From: Candidatus Nomurabacteria bacterium
GTDB taxonomy: Bacteria > Patescibacteriota > Saccharimonadia > Saccharimonadales > UBA7683
Direction of reading: 5' to 3'
DNA length: 32,183 nucleotides
NCBI GenBank assembly: GCA_020631865.1
Contig: JACKGS010000005.1
Location: forward strand, 1 to 32,183
Shown here: piece by piece, positions 7,825 to 15,409 of the stretch
Layout of the letters: every line of letters begins with the position of its first letter
Numbering within the stretch: the first letter of the stretch is position 1
Translations under genes and position numbers: made by a program
The notes under the pieces: generated by a model
Database searches by the model: none
Seen by the model: the letters and a program-made list of their open reading frames with translations, nothing else
Told to the model about the DNA's origin: nothing

Positions 7825-7830
7825 GATCGT

Positions 7831-9270
7831 ATGAATCTAGTATACATCACTGATTATTTGTTTGAGCACGCAAAAAATATCCCAGAGAAGACTTTTATTA
7901 ATTTTGAAGACAAAAATTATAGCTTTAGCAAGGTGGCAGATCTAGTTTTGAAAGCCAGTACGAATATAAATGAAAAAATACAGAATAATTCAGATCAAAA
8001 GATTATTGCAATCTTACTTCCAAATTCTCCGGAGTTTATCTATGCGTACTTAGGAGTTGTGCATGCTGGACATATTGCAATGCCACTTGATCCAAACTTC
8101 AAGAAGCTTGAAGCTCAGAGTGTTATAGATCAGATGCAGCCAGATTTAATTATTACCGATAGTGATCATTTAAATTATTTTGATAACCAGGATGTTGTAA
8201 TAACTGATATTCTATTACAGGATGCTGGTACTAGATACACGAGGTTTTTGAGACAAGATCCAGATAAACAAGTTGTTTCAATGCTCTTCACCTCTGGCAC
8301 AACAGGAAGGCCCAAAGCAACTCCATACTCCCACACTAACCACCTATGGAATATTAATGCCGTTTCCAAACTATGGAGCTGGACAGATAAAGATACTCTA
8401 CTTATCTCTCTTCCGCTTTCTCATTGGCACGGACTTTGTGTTGGGTTAACAGGTGGTTTGGTACATGGTAATACTCTTTATTTACAAGAACGATTTGATC
8501 CAGCATTAACCATTCAAGCGCTAGAGAGTGGTGATATATCGTTGTTCATGCACGTTCCTATCGCATATCAAAAATTGGTTGAACATGACCCTGATACGCA
8601 ATTTGATTTAAGTAAAGTCAGGCTATGTATTTCTGGATCATCATTCTTACCGCCGGCGTTATGGCAGAAATTCAAAACGCGATTTAGTCAGGAGATTTTG
8701 GAAAGATACGGCGCATCAGAGATGGGTTTTTTGAGTTCAAATACTTTAGATTCTAGAGTTCCTGGTTCTGTGGGAAAAATATTAGATGGTGTGCAAATTA
8801 AAATTCAAGAAGATGGTGAAATCGCTATGCGTTCACCTGGTTTATTTTTGGGATATTGGCAAAATGACTCTGCTACTAAAGAACACTCGACTAGTGATGG
8901 ATACTGGCTTAGTGGTGACATAGGCGAACTGGATGATGAAGGCAATCTGTACTTAAAAGGTCGTGTGCAAGAGAAAATGAAGAAATTTGGATATACTGTT
9001 TACCCCAGAGATGTAGAATGGGCGTTGATGAAGATTCCTGGAGTACGAGAGGCCTCGGTTATCAGTATCCAAAATCAAGACCAATTAAGCGATGATTTTA
9101 TATATTTTGTGGTTGGAGATGTATCTGAAGCTGAGGTTCTAGAGTTTTCTAAAACAGAGATGCCAAATTTTTGGCGACCAGATAGAGTTATTTTTCTTGA
9201 TGCTATTCCAAGGATGGGTCGAGCAAATAAACCCGACTTAAAAAAATTACAAGAAATAGCCACTACCTAG
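7831..9270 (+). CDS. ANL-superfamily acyl-activating ligase
   Basis: AMP-forming ligase of 479 residues that should adenylate a carboxylate and pass it to CoA or a carrier thiol. Motifs are in order: phosphate-binding loop TSGTTGRPK (154-162), YGASE (293-297), the ribose-binding Asp in SGDIGELDDEGNLYLKGR (D363), the hinge EKMKKFGYTVYPRDVE (about 381-396), and a C-terminal Lys in MGRANKPDL (K467). All key elements are present, so it looks active. The substrate is not predictable. It is shorter than typical long-chain FadD. The divergent neighbour is an OpgC-like acyltransferase, which suggests that the acyl group goes to a surface glycan. A TATACT box sits 6 nt before the ATG. Confidence 0.85.
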   Translation: MNLVYITDYLFEHAKNIPEKTFINFEDKNYSFSKVADLVLKASTNINEKIQNNSDQKIIAILLPNSPEFIYAYLGVVHAGHIAMPLDPNFKKLEAQSVIDQMQPDLIITDSDHLNYFDNQDVVITDILLQDAGTRYTRFLRQDPDKQVVSMLFTSGTTGRPKATPYSHTNHLWNINAVSKLWSWTDKDTLLISLPLSHWHGLCVGLTGGLVHGNTLYLQERFDPALTIQALESGDISLFMHVPIAYQKLVEHDPDTQFDLSKVRLCISGSSFLPPALWQKFKTRFSQEILERYGASEMGFLSSNTLDSRVPGSVGKILDGVQIKIQEDGEIAMRSPGLFLGYWQNDSATKEHSTSDGYWLSGDIGELDDEGNLYLKGRVQEKMKKFGYTVYPRDVEWALMKIPGVREASVISIQNQDQLSDDFIYFVVGDVSEAEVLEFSKTEMPNFWRPDRVIFLDAIPRMGRANKPDLKKLQEIATT

Positions 9271-9303
9271 TTCTTTGATATTTCTTTACAATCTTGATTA
9301 AGG

Positions 9304-9309
9304 TATACT
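9304..9309 (+). promoter_or_regulatory. -10 box for a leaderless transporter mRNA
   Basis: TATACT ends 6 nt before the ATG at 9316, the same spacing as at the preceding gene. No Shine-Dalgarno is present. Confidence 0.5.
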
Positions 9310-9315
9310 GCAACT

Positions 9316-10431
9316 ATGACTTTGAATATTAATGTAGAAACAAAAAATGTCGTAAAAATTTTTGCCTTGGCAGCCACATTTACGATAGGAGTTTTTGCGT
9401 TACTAAAGATGTATGATGCCTTGATTCTCATCATGATCGCCTTTTTTTTGGCAATTGCCTTGAATCCCGCAGTTAATTTTTTAAGTAAATATATGCCCAG
9501 AAAAAGACGTGGTCCTGCTATAGCGATCGTGTTAATAACAACTATTGCTACATTGACGTTTTTACTTGGTTCCATAATTCCGCCAGTATTTAAAGAAACA
9601 AGTAACTTTATTCAAACTTTCCCAGAGACTATCAATAGCTCTTTTTACCGCAGTGAGAAGGTCCAGAATCTTATTGACAAATATAAACTTCAAGATGAAA
9701 TTGATAATACTGTCGAATCCAGCAAACATCGTCTAGTTGAATATGGACAGAGTTTAGTAGATAAGGCCGGGACTGTAGGAACTAGCTTTATTAATACGTT
9801 AACCGTTATTGTAATGTCGGTCTTGATGCTGACTGGTGGAGCTAAGTTTGTAAGAAGATTTGCCGATGTCGCATATAGAGATGATCTACTTAAAAAGCGT
9901 CATGAAAAGATACTTTCCGATATGTATGAATCTGTTACCGGCTATGTTGTTGGGCAGGTTTCGGTTGCTCTAATTGCTTCTATTATTGCCCTTGGTGCAC
10001 TTGCTCTTCTGAAGGTCCCGTATCCTTTGCCACTTGCTGGGATCGTGTTTATATTCGGTCTGATTCCTCTGATTGGTAATACGATGGCTGCGATTTTGGT
10101 TGTTCTTGCTACTCTAGTTCTCAAAGATACAACTAGTGCTGTGATCTTATTGTTATTTTTTATACTGTATCAACAGATAGAAAACATAACACTTCAGCCG
10201 TTAGTTCAAGGAAAAACAACAAATCTACCACCATTAATAATTTTTATATCCGTTATTCTTGGAGTAGCGTTAATTGGTCCTATTGGTGGATTATTTGCCA
10301 TACCTGCTGCCGGATGTTTAAAAGTTGTTCTGCTAGATTATTTTAAGCACCGTGATGACGTAAAGCCCGGCGACTCCCCTAAAACCTTGGTAGAAAAAGT
10401 AAAGCATCGCGTCAAAAGAACTATACAATAA
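9316..10431 (+). CDS. AI-2E family (UPF0118) membrane transporter
   Basis: A 371-residue protein of the AI-2E/UPF0118 family. Two N-terminal membrane segments (about 10-60) and another near 70-92 precede a soluble amphipathic middle (about 95-150). A C-terminal membrane bundle contains the conserved blocks GYVVGQVSVALIA, FIFGLIPLIGN, QQIENITLQPLVQG and IGPIGGLFAIPAAG. Family members have been linked to autoinducer-2 export or Na+/H+ exchange; neither can be assigned here. The tail is short and charged. It converges with the Cas2-like regulator gene. The family call is firm; the transported species is unknown. Confidence 0.85.
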   Translation: MTLNINVETKNVVKIFALAATFTIGVFALLKMYDALILIMIAFFLAIALNPAVNFLSKYMPRKRRGPAIAIVLITTIATLTFLLGSIIPPVFKETSNFIQTFPETINSSFYRSEKVQNLIDKYKLQDEIDNTVESSKHRLVEYGQSLVDKAGTVGTSFINTLTVIVMSVLMLTGGAKFVRRFADVAYRDDLLKKRHEKILSDMYESVTGYVVGQVSVALIASIIALGALALLKVPYPLPLAGIVFIFGLIPLIGNTMAAILVVLATLVLKDTTSAVILLLFFILYQQIENITLQPLVQGKTTNLPPLIIFISVILGVALIGPIGGLFAIPAAGCLKVVLLDYFKHRDDVKPGDSPKTLVEKVKHRVKRTIQ

Positions 10432-10463
10432 CCCTTACATGCACGACATACATCATAATTAAT

Positions 10464-10477
10464 GTGACGATCGTCAC
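10464..10477. promoter_or_regulatory. 14-bp perfect palindrome 3' of the Cas2-like gene
   Basis: GTGACGATCGTCAC. Its core GACGATCGTC recurs on the other side of the neighbouring gene at 11000-11009, so it is probably a protein-binding site rather than chance. It lies in the 60-nt gap between two convergent genes. Confidence 0.55.
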
Positions 10478-10491
10478 GAAATACATGTAAT

Positions 10492-10974
10492 TTATGATAT
10501 CAACTTACTTTCGTAGATATGTATATATTGCTGAAGGTTGTTTAGCTTGATCTCATTATTCAGATAGTCACGGCATTCGTATTTTGTGACCCACACACTT
10601 TTTTGAACTTGTTCAAACTTTAGTTGGCGAAGAGTAATTCTAAGGTAGTTTCTTTTAGATCGTTCTACCTCTGGTATGTCGAATATTACCATCAGTACCG
10701 CATTGGTGAGTTGTTGGGGTTGGTATCTTTGTAGTTCTAAGATAGCTTTATCGGATAGTTCAATATGTTTATAATCTGAGACTTTGAAGTATCCTTTTGA
10801 TTTGAGTCTGTAAAATTCGTTACGAATTGTAGCCTCTTGTCGACCAGATATTTTTGCAAGATCATTAAAGAACAGGTTTGGTTTAAACGCAAGCTTCAGG
10901 TTGGCATCCGTAAATGGCACCAATCCACTTAAGATGTATTTAGTTGAACTATTAATTTTCGGTCTACGTCTCAT
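10492..10974 (-). CDS. PaaX/Cas2-like winged-helix protein
   Basis: A 160-residue protein. Residues about 25-85 look like a winged helix (FFNDLAKISGRQEATIRNEF, then KGYFKV). The C-terminal half has the Cas2/PaaX-C ferredoxin-like pattern: VLMVIFDIPEVERSKRNYLR followed by LRQLKFEQVQKSVWV and YECRDYL. Such proteins occur as orphans in Patescibacteria and are often labelled Cas2; there is no CRISPR array or Cas1 here. A transcription-factor role is more likely. The ATG at 10974 is preferred over an upstream TTG because a TATACT box lies 7 nt before it. A GACGATCGTC palindrome covers the expected -35 position, which fits autorepression. Confidence 0.75.
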   Translation of the reverse strand: MRRRPKINSSTKYILSGLVPFTDANLKLAFKPNLFFNDLAKISGRQEATIRNEFYRLKSKGYFKVSDYKHIELSDKAILELQRYQPQQLTNAVLMVIFDIPEVERSKRNYLRITLRQLKFEQVQKSVWVTKYECRDYLNNEIKLNNLQQYIHIYESKLIS

Positions 10975-10981
10975 ATTCAAA

Positions 10982-11026
10982 AGTATACATAATTTACATG
11001 ACGATCGTCTAGATATTTATGACGAT
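10982..11026 (-). promoter_or_regulatory. Promoter with overlapping palindromic operator
   Basis: On the minus strand TATACT (10987-10982) is 7 nt upstream of the ATG. The palindrome GACGATCGTC (11000-11009) lies where the -35 box should be, and a further half site GACGAT is at 11021-11026. A protein bound here would block the promoter. Confidence 0.55.
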
Positions 11027-11044
11027 ATGGGTTGATGGATGGGG

Positions 11045-12442
11045 TTAGATTTTTGACCAGATGGTACCGTTCGGGGTGTCTTTGACTTCGATGGCTTGTT
11101 CTAGTAGTTTATCTCGGAGTTCGTCTGATTTTGCCCAGTTTTTGGCTTCGCGTGCGAGTTCGCGGTCTTTAATGAGCTGTTTTTGTTCGGGTGTGATGTC
11201 GCCCTCTTTTGCCAATTTGATTCCTAATAGTTGTTCTATTTCTCTAGTTGCTTCAGCAATTGATTGAGAATCGGCTCCTAATTCTTCGGTTCGAGAAACT
11301 ATGCCGTGAATAAATGCGAGTGCACCGGGAGTATCTAGATCGTTAAGCATAGACTTTTTTAAGCTTGCTATGGCTCCGTCATTTCCGCTAAAGTTCTGAA
11401 CCAGTCTTTCTGATTTCAGGTTCTGGAACTGTAAGTATGACCAAGCATTGAATTTATTGAAAACATTCTGAGCATCATCTAAAATCTCCCAAGTGAAGTT
11501 GCCTTCTGTACGGTAGTGTTTACTGAGTACTAATAGTTTGAAGGCTTCAATATCATAACCTTTGTCTAAAATATCTTGCAAAGCATAGATGTTGCCGAGC
11601 GATTTACTCATTTTTGTGCCATCTACTTTTATGTGATTAGCGTGAACCCAGAAGTTGCTGAAATTTTTAGCAGTTATGGCTTCGGTCTGCGCAATTTCAT
11701 TTGTATGATGCACTGGTATGTGGTCAATGCCACCGGTGTGAATATCTATCTGATCGCCCAAGATTTCACGAGCCATTACAGAACATTCAAGATGCCAGCC
11801 GGGAAAACCAATTCCCCACGGAGAGCTCCACTCCATATCACGTTTTTCATCTGGATTGCTAAACTTCCAAGCAGCAAAATCTGTCGGATTTTTCTTGCCG
11901 GTATCTTCTACGCGGGCACCGAATTGCAGTCCAATTATATCTAGTCGAGCCAGTTCGCCGTAATTTTCTAATTTTGATGTGTCGAAATAAACACCGTCAT
12001 CAATCACATAAGTATAACCTTTTTCTTCCAAGATTTTTACAAAATCAATTTGCTGCTGAATGTATTCAGTTGCGCGTGGCATGTGTTCCGGACGTAGTAA
12101 GCCAAGTAACTCAAATGCTTCATGATCAGCAACTTTTATGTATTTCTCCGCAACTTCCCATGCGGTTATACCTTCTTTTAAGGCACCTTTTAGCATTTTG
12201 TCTTCGCCGGCATCTTCATCTGATGTTAAGTGACCAACATCGGTAATATTTTGCACTCGCTCAACATCGTAGCCACTTGCTTGAAGTGCGCGTGTCAAAA
12301 TATCCCAGTAAATATAAGCCACCCAGTTCCCAATATGTGGTTGAGAATATACCGTCAAACCACAGGTATATATCTTCACCTTTTTATCTTCAAGTGGCGT
12401 AAATTCTTCAATTTTTCTAGTTAGAGTATTGTATAGATTCAT
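11045..12442 (-). CDS. cysS: Cysteinyl-tRNA synthetase
   Basis: Charges tRNA-Cys with cysteine. With the start at 12442 it has 465 residues, normal for CysRS. Class I signatures are present: HIGN in SQPHIGNW (36-39) and KMSKS in KVDGTKMSKSLGN. The catalytic zinc ligands are seen as Cys27 (YTCGLTVY), the Cys in HLECSVMA, and His/Glu in the HHTNEIAQTEA region. The start is set by an ATGA overlap with the stop codon of the upstream DHH gene. It is the last gene of a long minus-strand cluster. Confidence 0.95.
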   Translation of the reverse strand: MNLYNTLTRKIEEFTPLEDKKVKIYTCGLTVYSQPHIGNWVAYIYWDILTRALQASGYDVERVQNITDVGHLTSDEDAGEDKMLKGALKEGITAWEVAEKYIKVADHEAFELLGLLRPEHMPRATEYIQQQIDFVKILEEKGYTYVIDDGVYFDTSKLENYGELARLDIIGLQFGARVEDTGKKNPTDFAAWKFSNPDEKRDMEWSSPWGIGFPGWHLECSVMAREILGDQIDIHTGGIDHIPVHHTNEIAQTEAITAKNFSNFWVHANHIKVDGTKMSKSLGNIYALQDILDKGYDIEAFKLLVLSKHYRTEGNFTWEILDDAQNVFNKFNAWSYLQFQNLKSERLVQNFSGNDGAIASLKKSMLNDLDTPGALAFIHGIVSRTEELGADSQSIAEATREIEQLLGIKLAKEGDITPEQKQLIKDRELAREAKNWAKSDELRDKLLEQAIEVKDTPNGTIWSKI

Positions 12443-13401
12443 AATATACTTCGAGCTTTGTTTATAAGTTCTAATTTTAGGTCTTCGTATTTCCAATCGG
12501 TGGTTTTGAAGCCGGCTGCATAATCGTGGCCACCGCCGCCGAAGTGAGCAGCAAGTTCGCCGGCTAGTGGCTTGTTGTTCGCTCTGATTTTACCTGTTAT
12601 TTTGCCGTCTGGGTAGGTTTTTATACCTACGGAAAGCTCTACACCTTCAGTGTTTCGGAGCTCCTCCATGGCGAGCATACTGGGGTTGTAGTGTGGGCTG
12701 TATTCTTGAATTTCATCCCAAGGGATATGAATAAGTGCCAGTTTGCTATCACACAAGTACTCAATTCTTTGTAGCAGTACACCTTTATAAGTAACAATTT
12801 TTGGTGATTTCTTCATGAATTCACGGCGTCTGGCGTCAATTTCTGACATTGAGGCGCCGAGTTTCAGGCATTCAGCCACAACCTGAACGTTCTCGCCTTT
12901 GACGACCACTGTCGTGAGGCCCAAGGTGTCAGAAAGCATTGATTCGACTATGTGTGTAGCGGCAGTTTGGTTGATATTCCAATCATTTGTTTGAGCGAGA
13001 TGATAAACTATCTCTCCGGTAGCAACACACTCGCCTTCTCCGCCGTAAAATTCAGCTTTTTCTAGAGGTAAATTATTTTCTGTTGGGTGGTGGTCTAAAA
13101 TCAAAACTGGTTTTTTAGAGATAGCACTCAGCTTAGAGCCTTTCAGGGTATTTTCTAACAAACTAGCAGTTACGGTGTCGACAATAATTGTTAGATCGAA
13201 ATTATTTGGAAATTCATCGGTGATTCTATCGGTACCTTGAATGTAGCGTAGATAATCTGGAATATGCACGTAGCTGTAGATAATAACTTCCTTGCCAAGA
13301 TCACCAAGAATCTCTTCCAGAGCGAGTGCTGAAGTCACGCTATCGCCATCCGGATTCTCAGGCTGTAAGATTAATATTGTATTTAATTCGTTAAAATCCA
13401 T
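12439..13401 (-). CDS. DHH/DHHA1 family phosphoesterase (NrnA-like)
   Basis: Likely nanoRNase or phosphatase acting on short oligonucleotides, pAp or cyclic dinucleotides. It has 320 residues. DHH domain motifs are ENPDGDSVTSALAL, IVDT, LDHHP and SDTLGLTT; the C-terminal DHHA1 domain carries GGGGHDYAAGF. The first metal-binding His usual before NPDGD appears as Gln/Pro (LQPENPDGD), a variation of a normally conserved residue. The ATG at 13401 is preferred over a TTG 6 nt upstream. TACAAT lies 8 nt before the ATG. Its stop overlaps the cysS start by ATGA. If it cleaves cyclic di-nucleotides, the GGDEF protein at 22442 could be its counterpart, but that is speculative. Confidence 0.85.
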   Translation of the reverse strand: MDFNELNTILILQPENPDGDSVTSALALEEILGDLGKEVIIYSYVHIPDYLRYIQGTDRITDEFPNNFDLTIIVDTVTASLLENTLKGSKLSAISKKPVLILDHHPTENNLPLEKAEFYGGEGECVATGEIVYHLAQTNDWNINQTAATHIVESMLSDTLGLTTVVVKGENVQVVAECLKLGASMSEIDARRREFMKKSPKIVTYKGVLLQRIEYLCDSKLALIHIPWDEIQEYSPHYNPSMLAMEELRNTEGVELSVGIKTYPDGKITGKIRANNKPLAGELAAHFGGGGHDYAAGFKTTDWKYEDLKLELINKARSIL

Positions 13402-13431
13402 TTGCAATTATTGTAACATAACGGATAGTAA

Positions 13432-14031
13432 TTATATTTCCCTGACATCTATGTCGTTAAAGTATAGGCTAAATTTCTCAAGCCTTCTAGAAGATTCTTT
13501 CATTGAGTCTTCTGCATAAAGATTGATATTTTTTTGAATATCATTTGTTATGATTCTATCATTAAAATATTTGGTGAGCTGAGGTTTGGTGAATTTATTC
13601 CAGAATTTAGACGGGAGTCCATTTCGATTCGTAGCATTCGTTTTTATAAATCTAGAGAGTATTTGCTTGTTGTAGTTGTTGATATCGGTCGGATGTAAGT
13701 AGATAAATTTATAATACAATTGCCATTGTTTCAATATATCCATCAATATGTCGGGATTCGCAATTGCACCCTCGAATATAACTCCATGATAATTTCTGAT
13801 AGCTTCACTTAATTTTTTGACAGTAAGATCGATAAATCTCCGTACTACAGGAGAATTAATATCTCCTTGATATGCCTCGATGTATAGATGGTCTTTTTCA
13901 TCGCCCAATACGTCAACGATAGTATCTAATTCAATAATAGGGTACTGATATTTATCGGATAACTGTTTACTTAAGGTGGTTTTGCCAGTACAGGTCTTCC
14001 CCGCAATATAAATTATTGATGGGATATTCAT
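13432..14031 (-). CDS. P-loop kinase-like protein
   Basis: A 199-residue nucleotide-binding protein with a perfect Walker A at 11-18 (GKTCTGKT) after a short beta strand, followed by DTIVDVLGDE, as in small-molecule or nucleoside kinases of the AAA_33/zeta-toxin-like fold. A second strand (VIFEGAIANPDIL, about 83-95) and FIYLHPTDI fit the substrate and lid regions. The substrate is unknown. The start codon overlaps the recR stop (ATGA), so it is translated with recR. It is not a usual recR partner. The family assignment is general only. Confidence 0.65.
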   Translation of the reverse strand: MNIPSIIYIAGKTCTGKTTLSKQLSDKYQYPIIELDTIVDVLGDEKDHLYIEAYQGDINSPVVRRFIDLTVKKLSEAIRNYHGVIFEGAIANPDILMDILKQWQLYYKFIYLHPTDINNYNKQILSRFIKTNATNRNGLPSKFWNKFTKPQLTKYFNDRIITNDIQKNINLYAEDSMKESSRRLEKFSLYFNDIDVREI

Positions 14032-14639
14032 AACTGTGTCCGGCCTTCTAGGGCGTGTTTTAGGGTGATTTGGTCGGCGTATTCTAGGTCTATTCCTACT
14101 GGGAGGCCACGTGCAAGACGCGTAATTTTTACTGTTAATTCAGCCTCTTCGATCAGTTTTTGTAAATATAAAGCCGTGCTTTCGCCTTCAACTGAGGCGT
14201 TGAGTGCTAAAATTAACTCCTCAACAGCGTCTTCTGATATACGCTTTACTAGCGAATGAAGATGTAGTTGTTCCGGACCAATGCCGTCCAGTGGGCTGAT
14301 TACACCACCGAGTACATGATAGGTGCCTTTAAATTGCCCTGTCTTTTCCAGGCTAACGATATCAAGAGGGTCTTCAATCACTGCAATTACCTTCTTGTCT
14401 CTTAATGGGTCTGTATATAAGCTAGAAAGTTCTTGATCGTTACTAATAAGCGCAAATGTCTTGGGGCATGTCTTGATGCTGCTATGCAGTGATTCTAGTG
14501 CTTTCGCAAGCTCTATGGCGTCATTGCTGGAACGTTTAAGAATGCCCAGTGCATATCGTTCGGCAGTTCGCGGCCCTACGCCGGAAAGTTTTCCGAGTTG
14601 TTCAATTAAATCTTCTAAAGCTTTCGGTAAAACAGACAT
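14028..14639 (-). CDS. recR: Recombination mediator RecR, without the zinc finger
   Basis: Acts with RecO/RecF to load RecA at gaps. It has 203 residues: a helix-hairpin-helix (about 14-38, LGKLSGVGPRTAERYA), the position of the Cys4 zinc finger (about 55-78), a TOPRIM domain (about 82-175, with VIAVIEDPLD and LGGVISPLDGIGPEQL) and a C-terminal Walker-like piece (LARGLPVGIDLEYAD). The usual CxxC...CxxC is missing; only Cys58 remains. The rest is intact, so the gene is probably functional. AAGGTG lies 8 nt before the ATG. The classical dnaX-ybaB-recR neighbourhood is kept, interrupted by extra genes. Confidence 0.9.
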   Translation of the reverse strand: MSVLPKALEDLIEQLGKLSGVGPRTAERYALGILKRSSNDAIELAKALESLHSSIKTCPKTFALISNDQELSSLYTDPLRDKKVIAVIEDPLDIVSLEKTGQFKGTYHVLGGVISPLDGIGPEQLHLHSLVKRISEDAVEELILALNASVEGESTALYLQKLIEEAELTVKITRLARGLPVGIDLEYADQITLKHALEGRTQL

Positions 14640-14658
14640 TAATTGTTCACCTTTTTCT

Positions 14659-14675
14659 GTTTACGGTTTACCATG
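14659..14675. repeat. Left inverted repeat beside the four-helix-bundle gene
   Basis: GTTTACGGTTTACCATG. It matches the reverse complement of 15051-15067 at 15 of 17 positions. It lies between the gene's stop codon and recR. Confidence 0.6.
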
Positions 14676-14678
14676 CAT

Positions 14679-15053
14679 TTACCGTTCTCCATTTTCGGAT
14701 TTAGCCTTCAGTGTGCTGATAATTTTTTGAAGTGTCATTAGAATACCCTGTGTTTCTTCTTGTAAATACATTATCTCTTCTGACTTGTCTCCAAGTTCTA
14801 TTAAAATTTTTAGCCAATATTTTGTTTCAGCAGCTTCTTTTTTTGCAATAAAAATTTTAGCTCTAAAATCGGTCTTTGAAGAAGCATTATTTGCTTCTGC
14901 GTAATTTGCGCCCACACTTGTAGCTGAGCGAATAAGTTGATTGGTTATAGACTGTAACCGCGGTTGTTTTATACGCATGCAATGTTTAATAACACGAACA
15001 CTGAACTGTAACGTTCTGTCCTCGAGTCTGTATTTATTTGGAGTATCTGACAT
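14679..15053 (-). CDS. Four-helix-bundle protein, S23/IVS family
   Basis: A 124-residue all-helical protein of the family first seen encoded inside 23S rRNA intervening sequences. Signatures are LEDRTLQFSVRVIKHC near the N-terminus, QLIRSATSVGANYAEANNA (about 39-57), the FIAKKEAAETKYWL helix (about 67-80), and a last helix ending LKAKSENGER. The molecular role of the family is not settled. Here it is not in rRNA but sits between ybaB and recR, two genes that are normally adjacent. It is bounded by a 17-bp imperfect inverted repeat whose right arm includes the start codon. No Shine-Dalgarno is evident. Confidence 0.85.
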   Translation of the reverse strand: MSDTPNKYRLEDRTLQFSVRVIKHCMRIKQPRLQSITNQLIRSATSVGANYAEANNASSKTDFRAKIFIAKKEAAETKYWLKILIELGDKSEEIMYLQEETQGILMTLQKIISTLKAKSENGER

Positions 15054-15067
15054 GGTAAATAGTAAAC
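15051..15067. repeat. Right inverted repeat beside the four-helix-bundle gene
   Basis: CATGGTAAATAGTAAAC, complementary to 14659-14675 with two mismatches. It overlaps the gene's start codon. A further ATGGTAAA at 15073-15080 repeats part of it. Confidence 0.6.
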
Positions 15068-15093
15068 TGCAAATGGTAAAGGGGTAATTTAGG

Positions 15094-15381
15094 TTATAAG
15101 CCTAAATTACCGAGTTGACCCATCATTGGCTTCATTTTATCGGCAGCGAGTTGCTGTGATTCAACAATAGCCTGCTTGACCGCCTCTTCAACCCAGGTTT
15201 CAAGCTCGTGAATATCATCTAAATCAACTTGATCTGGATCGATAGTAATTTTTTTCAACTTTTGTTCGCCGGTAATCTGAACGATTACTGCACCATCACC
15301 AGCTTCAACTTCAACAATTGTTTTAGCAAGTTCTTTCTGTAGTTTTTTAACTTGCATTAACATTTTAGCTTGATCTAACAT
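15094..15381 (-). CDS. ybaB: YbaB/EbfC nucleoid-associated protein
   Basis: Small DNA-binding protein of 95 residues, close to the family norm. It has the N-terminal helix MLDQAKMLMQVKKLQKELAK, the central beta sheet (VEAGDGAVIVQITGEQKLKK and ITIDPDQVD), and a C-terminal helix ending KMKPMMGQLG. Gly/Leu replace the usual final Pro-Gly-Leu/Phe segment with little change. A strong AAAGGAG lies 5 nt before the ATG. It is placed between dnaX/dnaB/GT39 and recR, the common ybaB-recR context. Confidence 0.92.
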   Translation of the reverse strand: MLDQAKMLMQVKKLQKELAKTIVEVEAGDGAVIVQITGEQKLKKITIDPDQVDLDDIHELETWVEEAVKQAIVESQQLAADKMKPMMGQLGNLGL

Positions 15382-15409
15382 ATATACTCCTTTGTACGAT
15401 AATATTATA

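Noticed and set aside
10492..10974. CRISPR-associated Cas2
   Set aside because: No repeats, spacers, Cas1 or other cas genes; the winged-helix N-terminus fits a PaaX-like regulator better.
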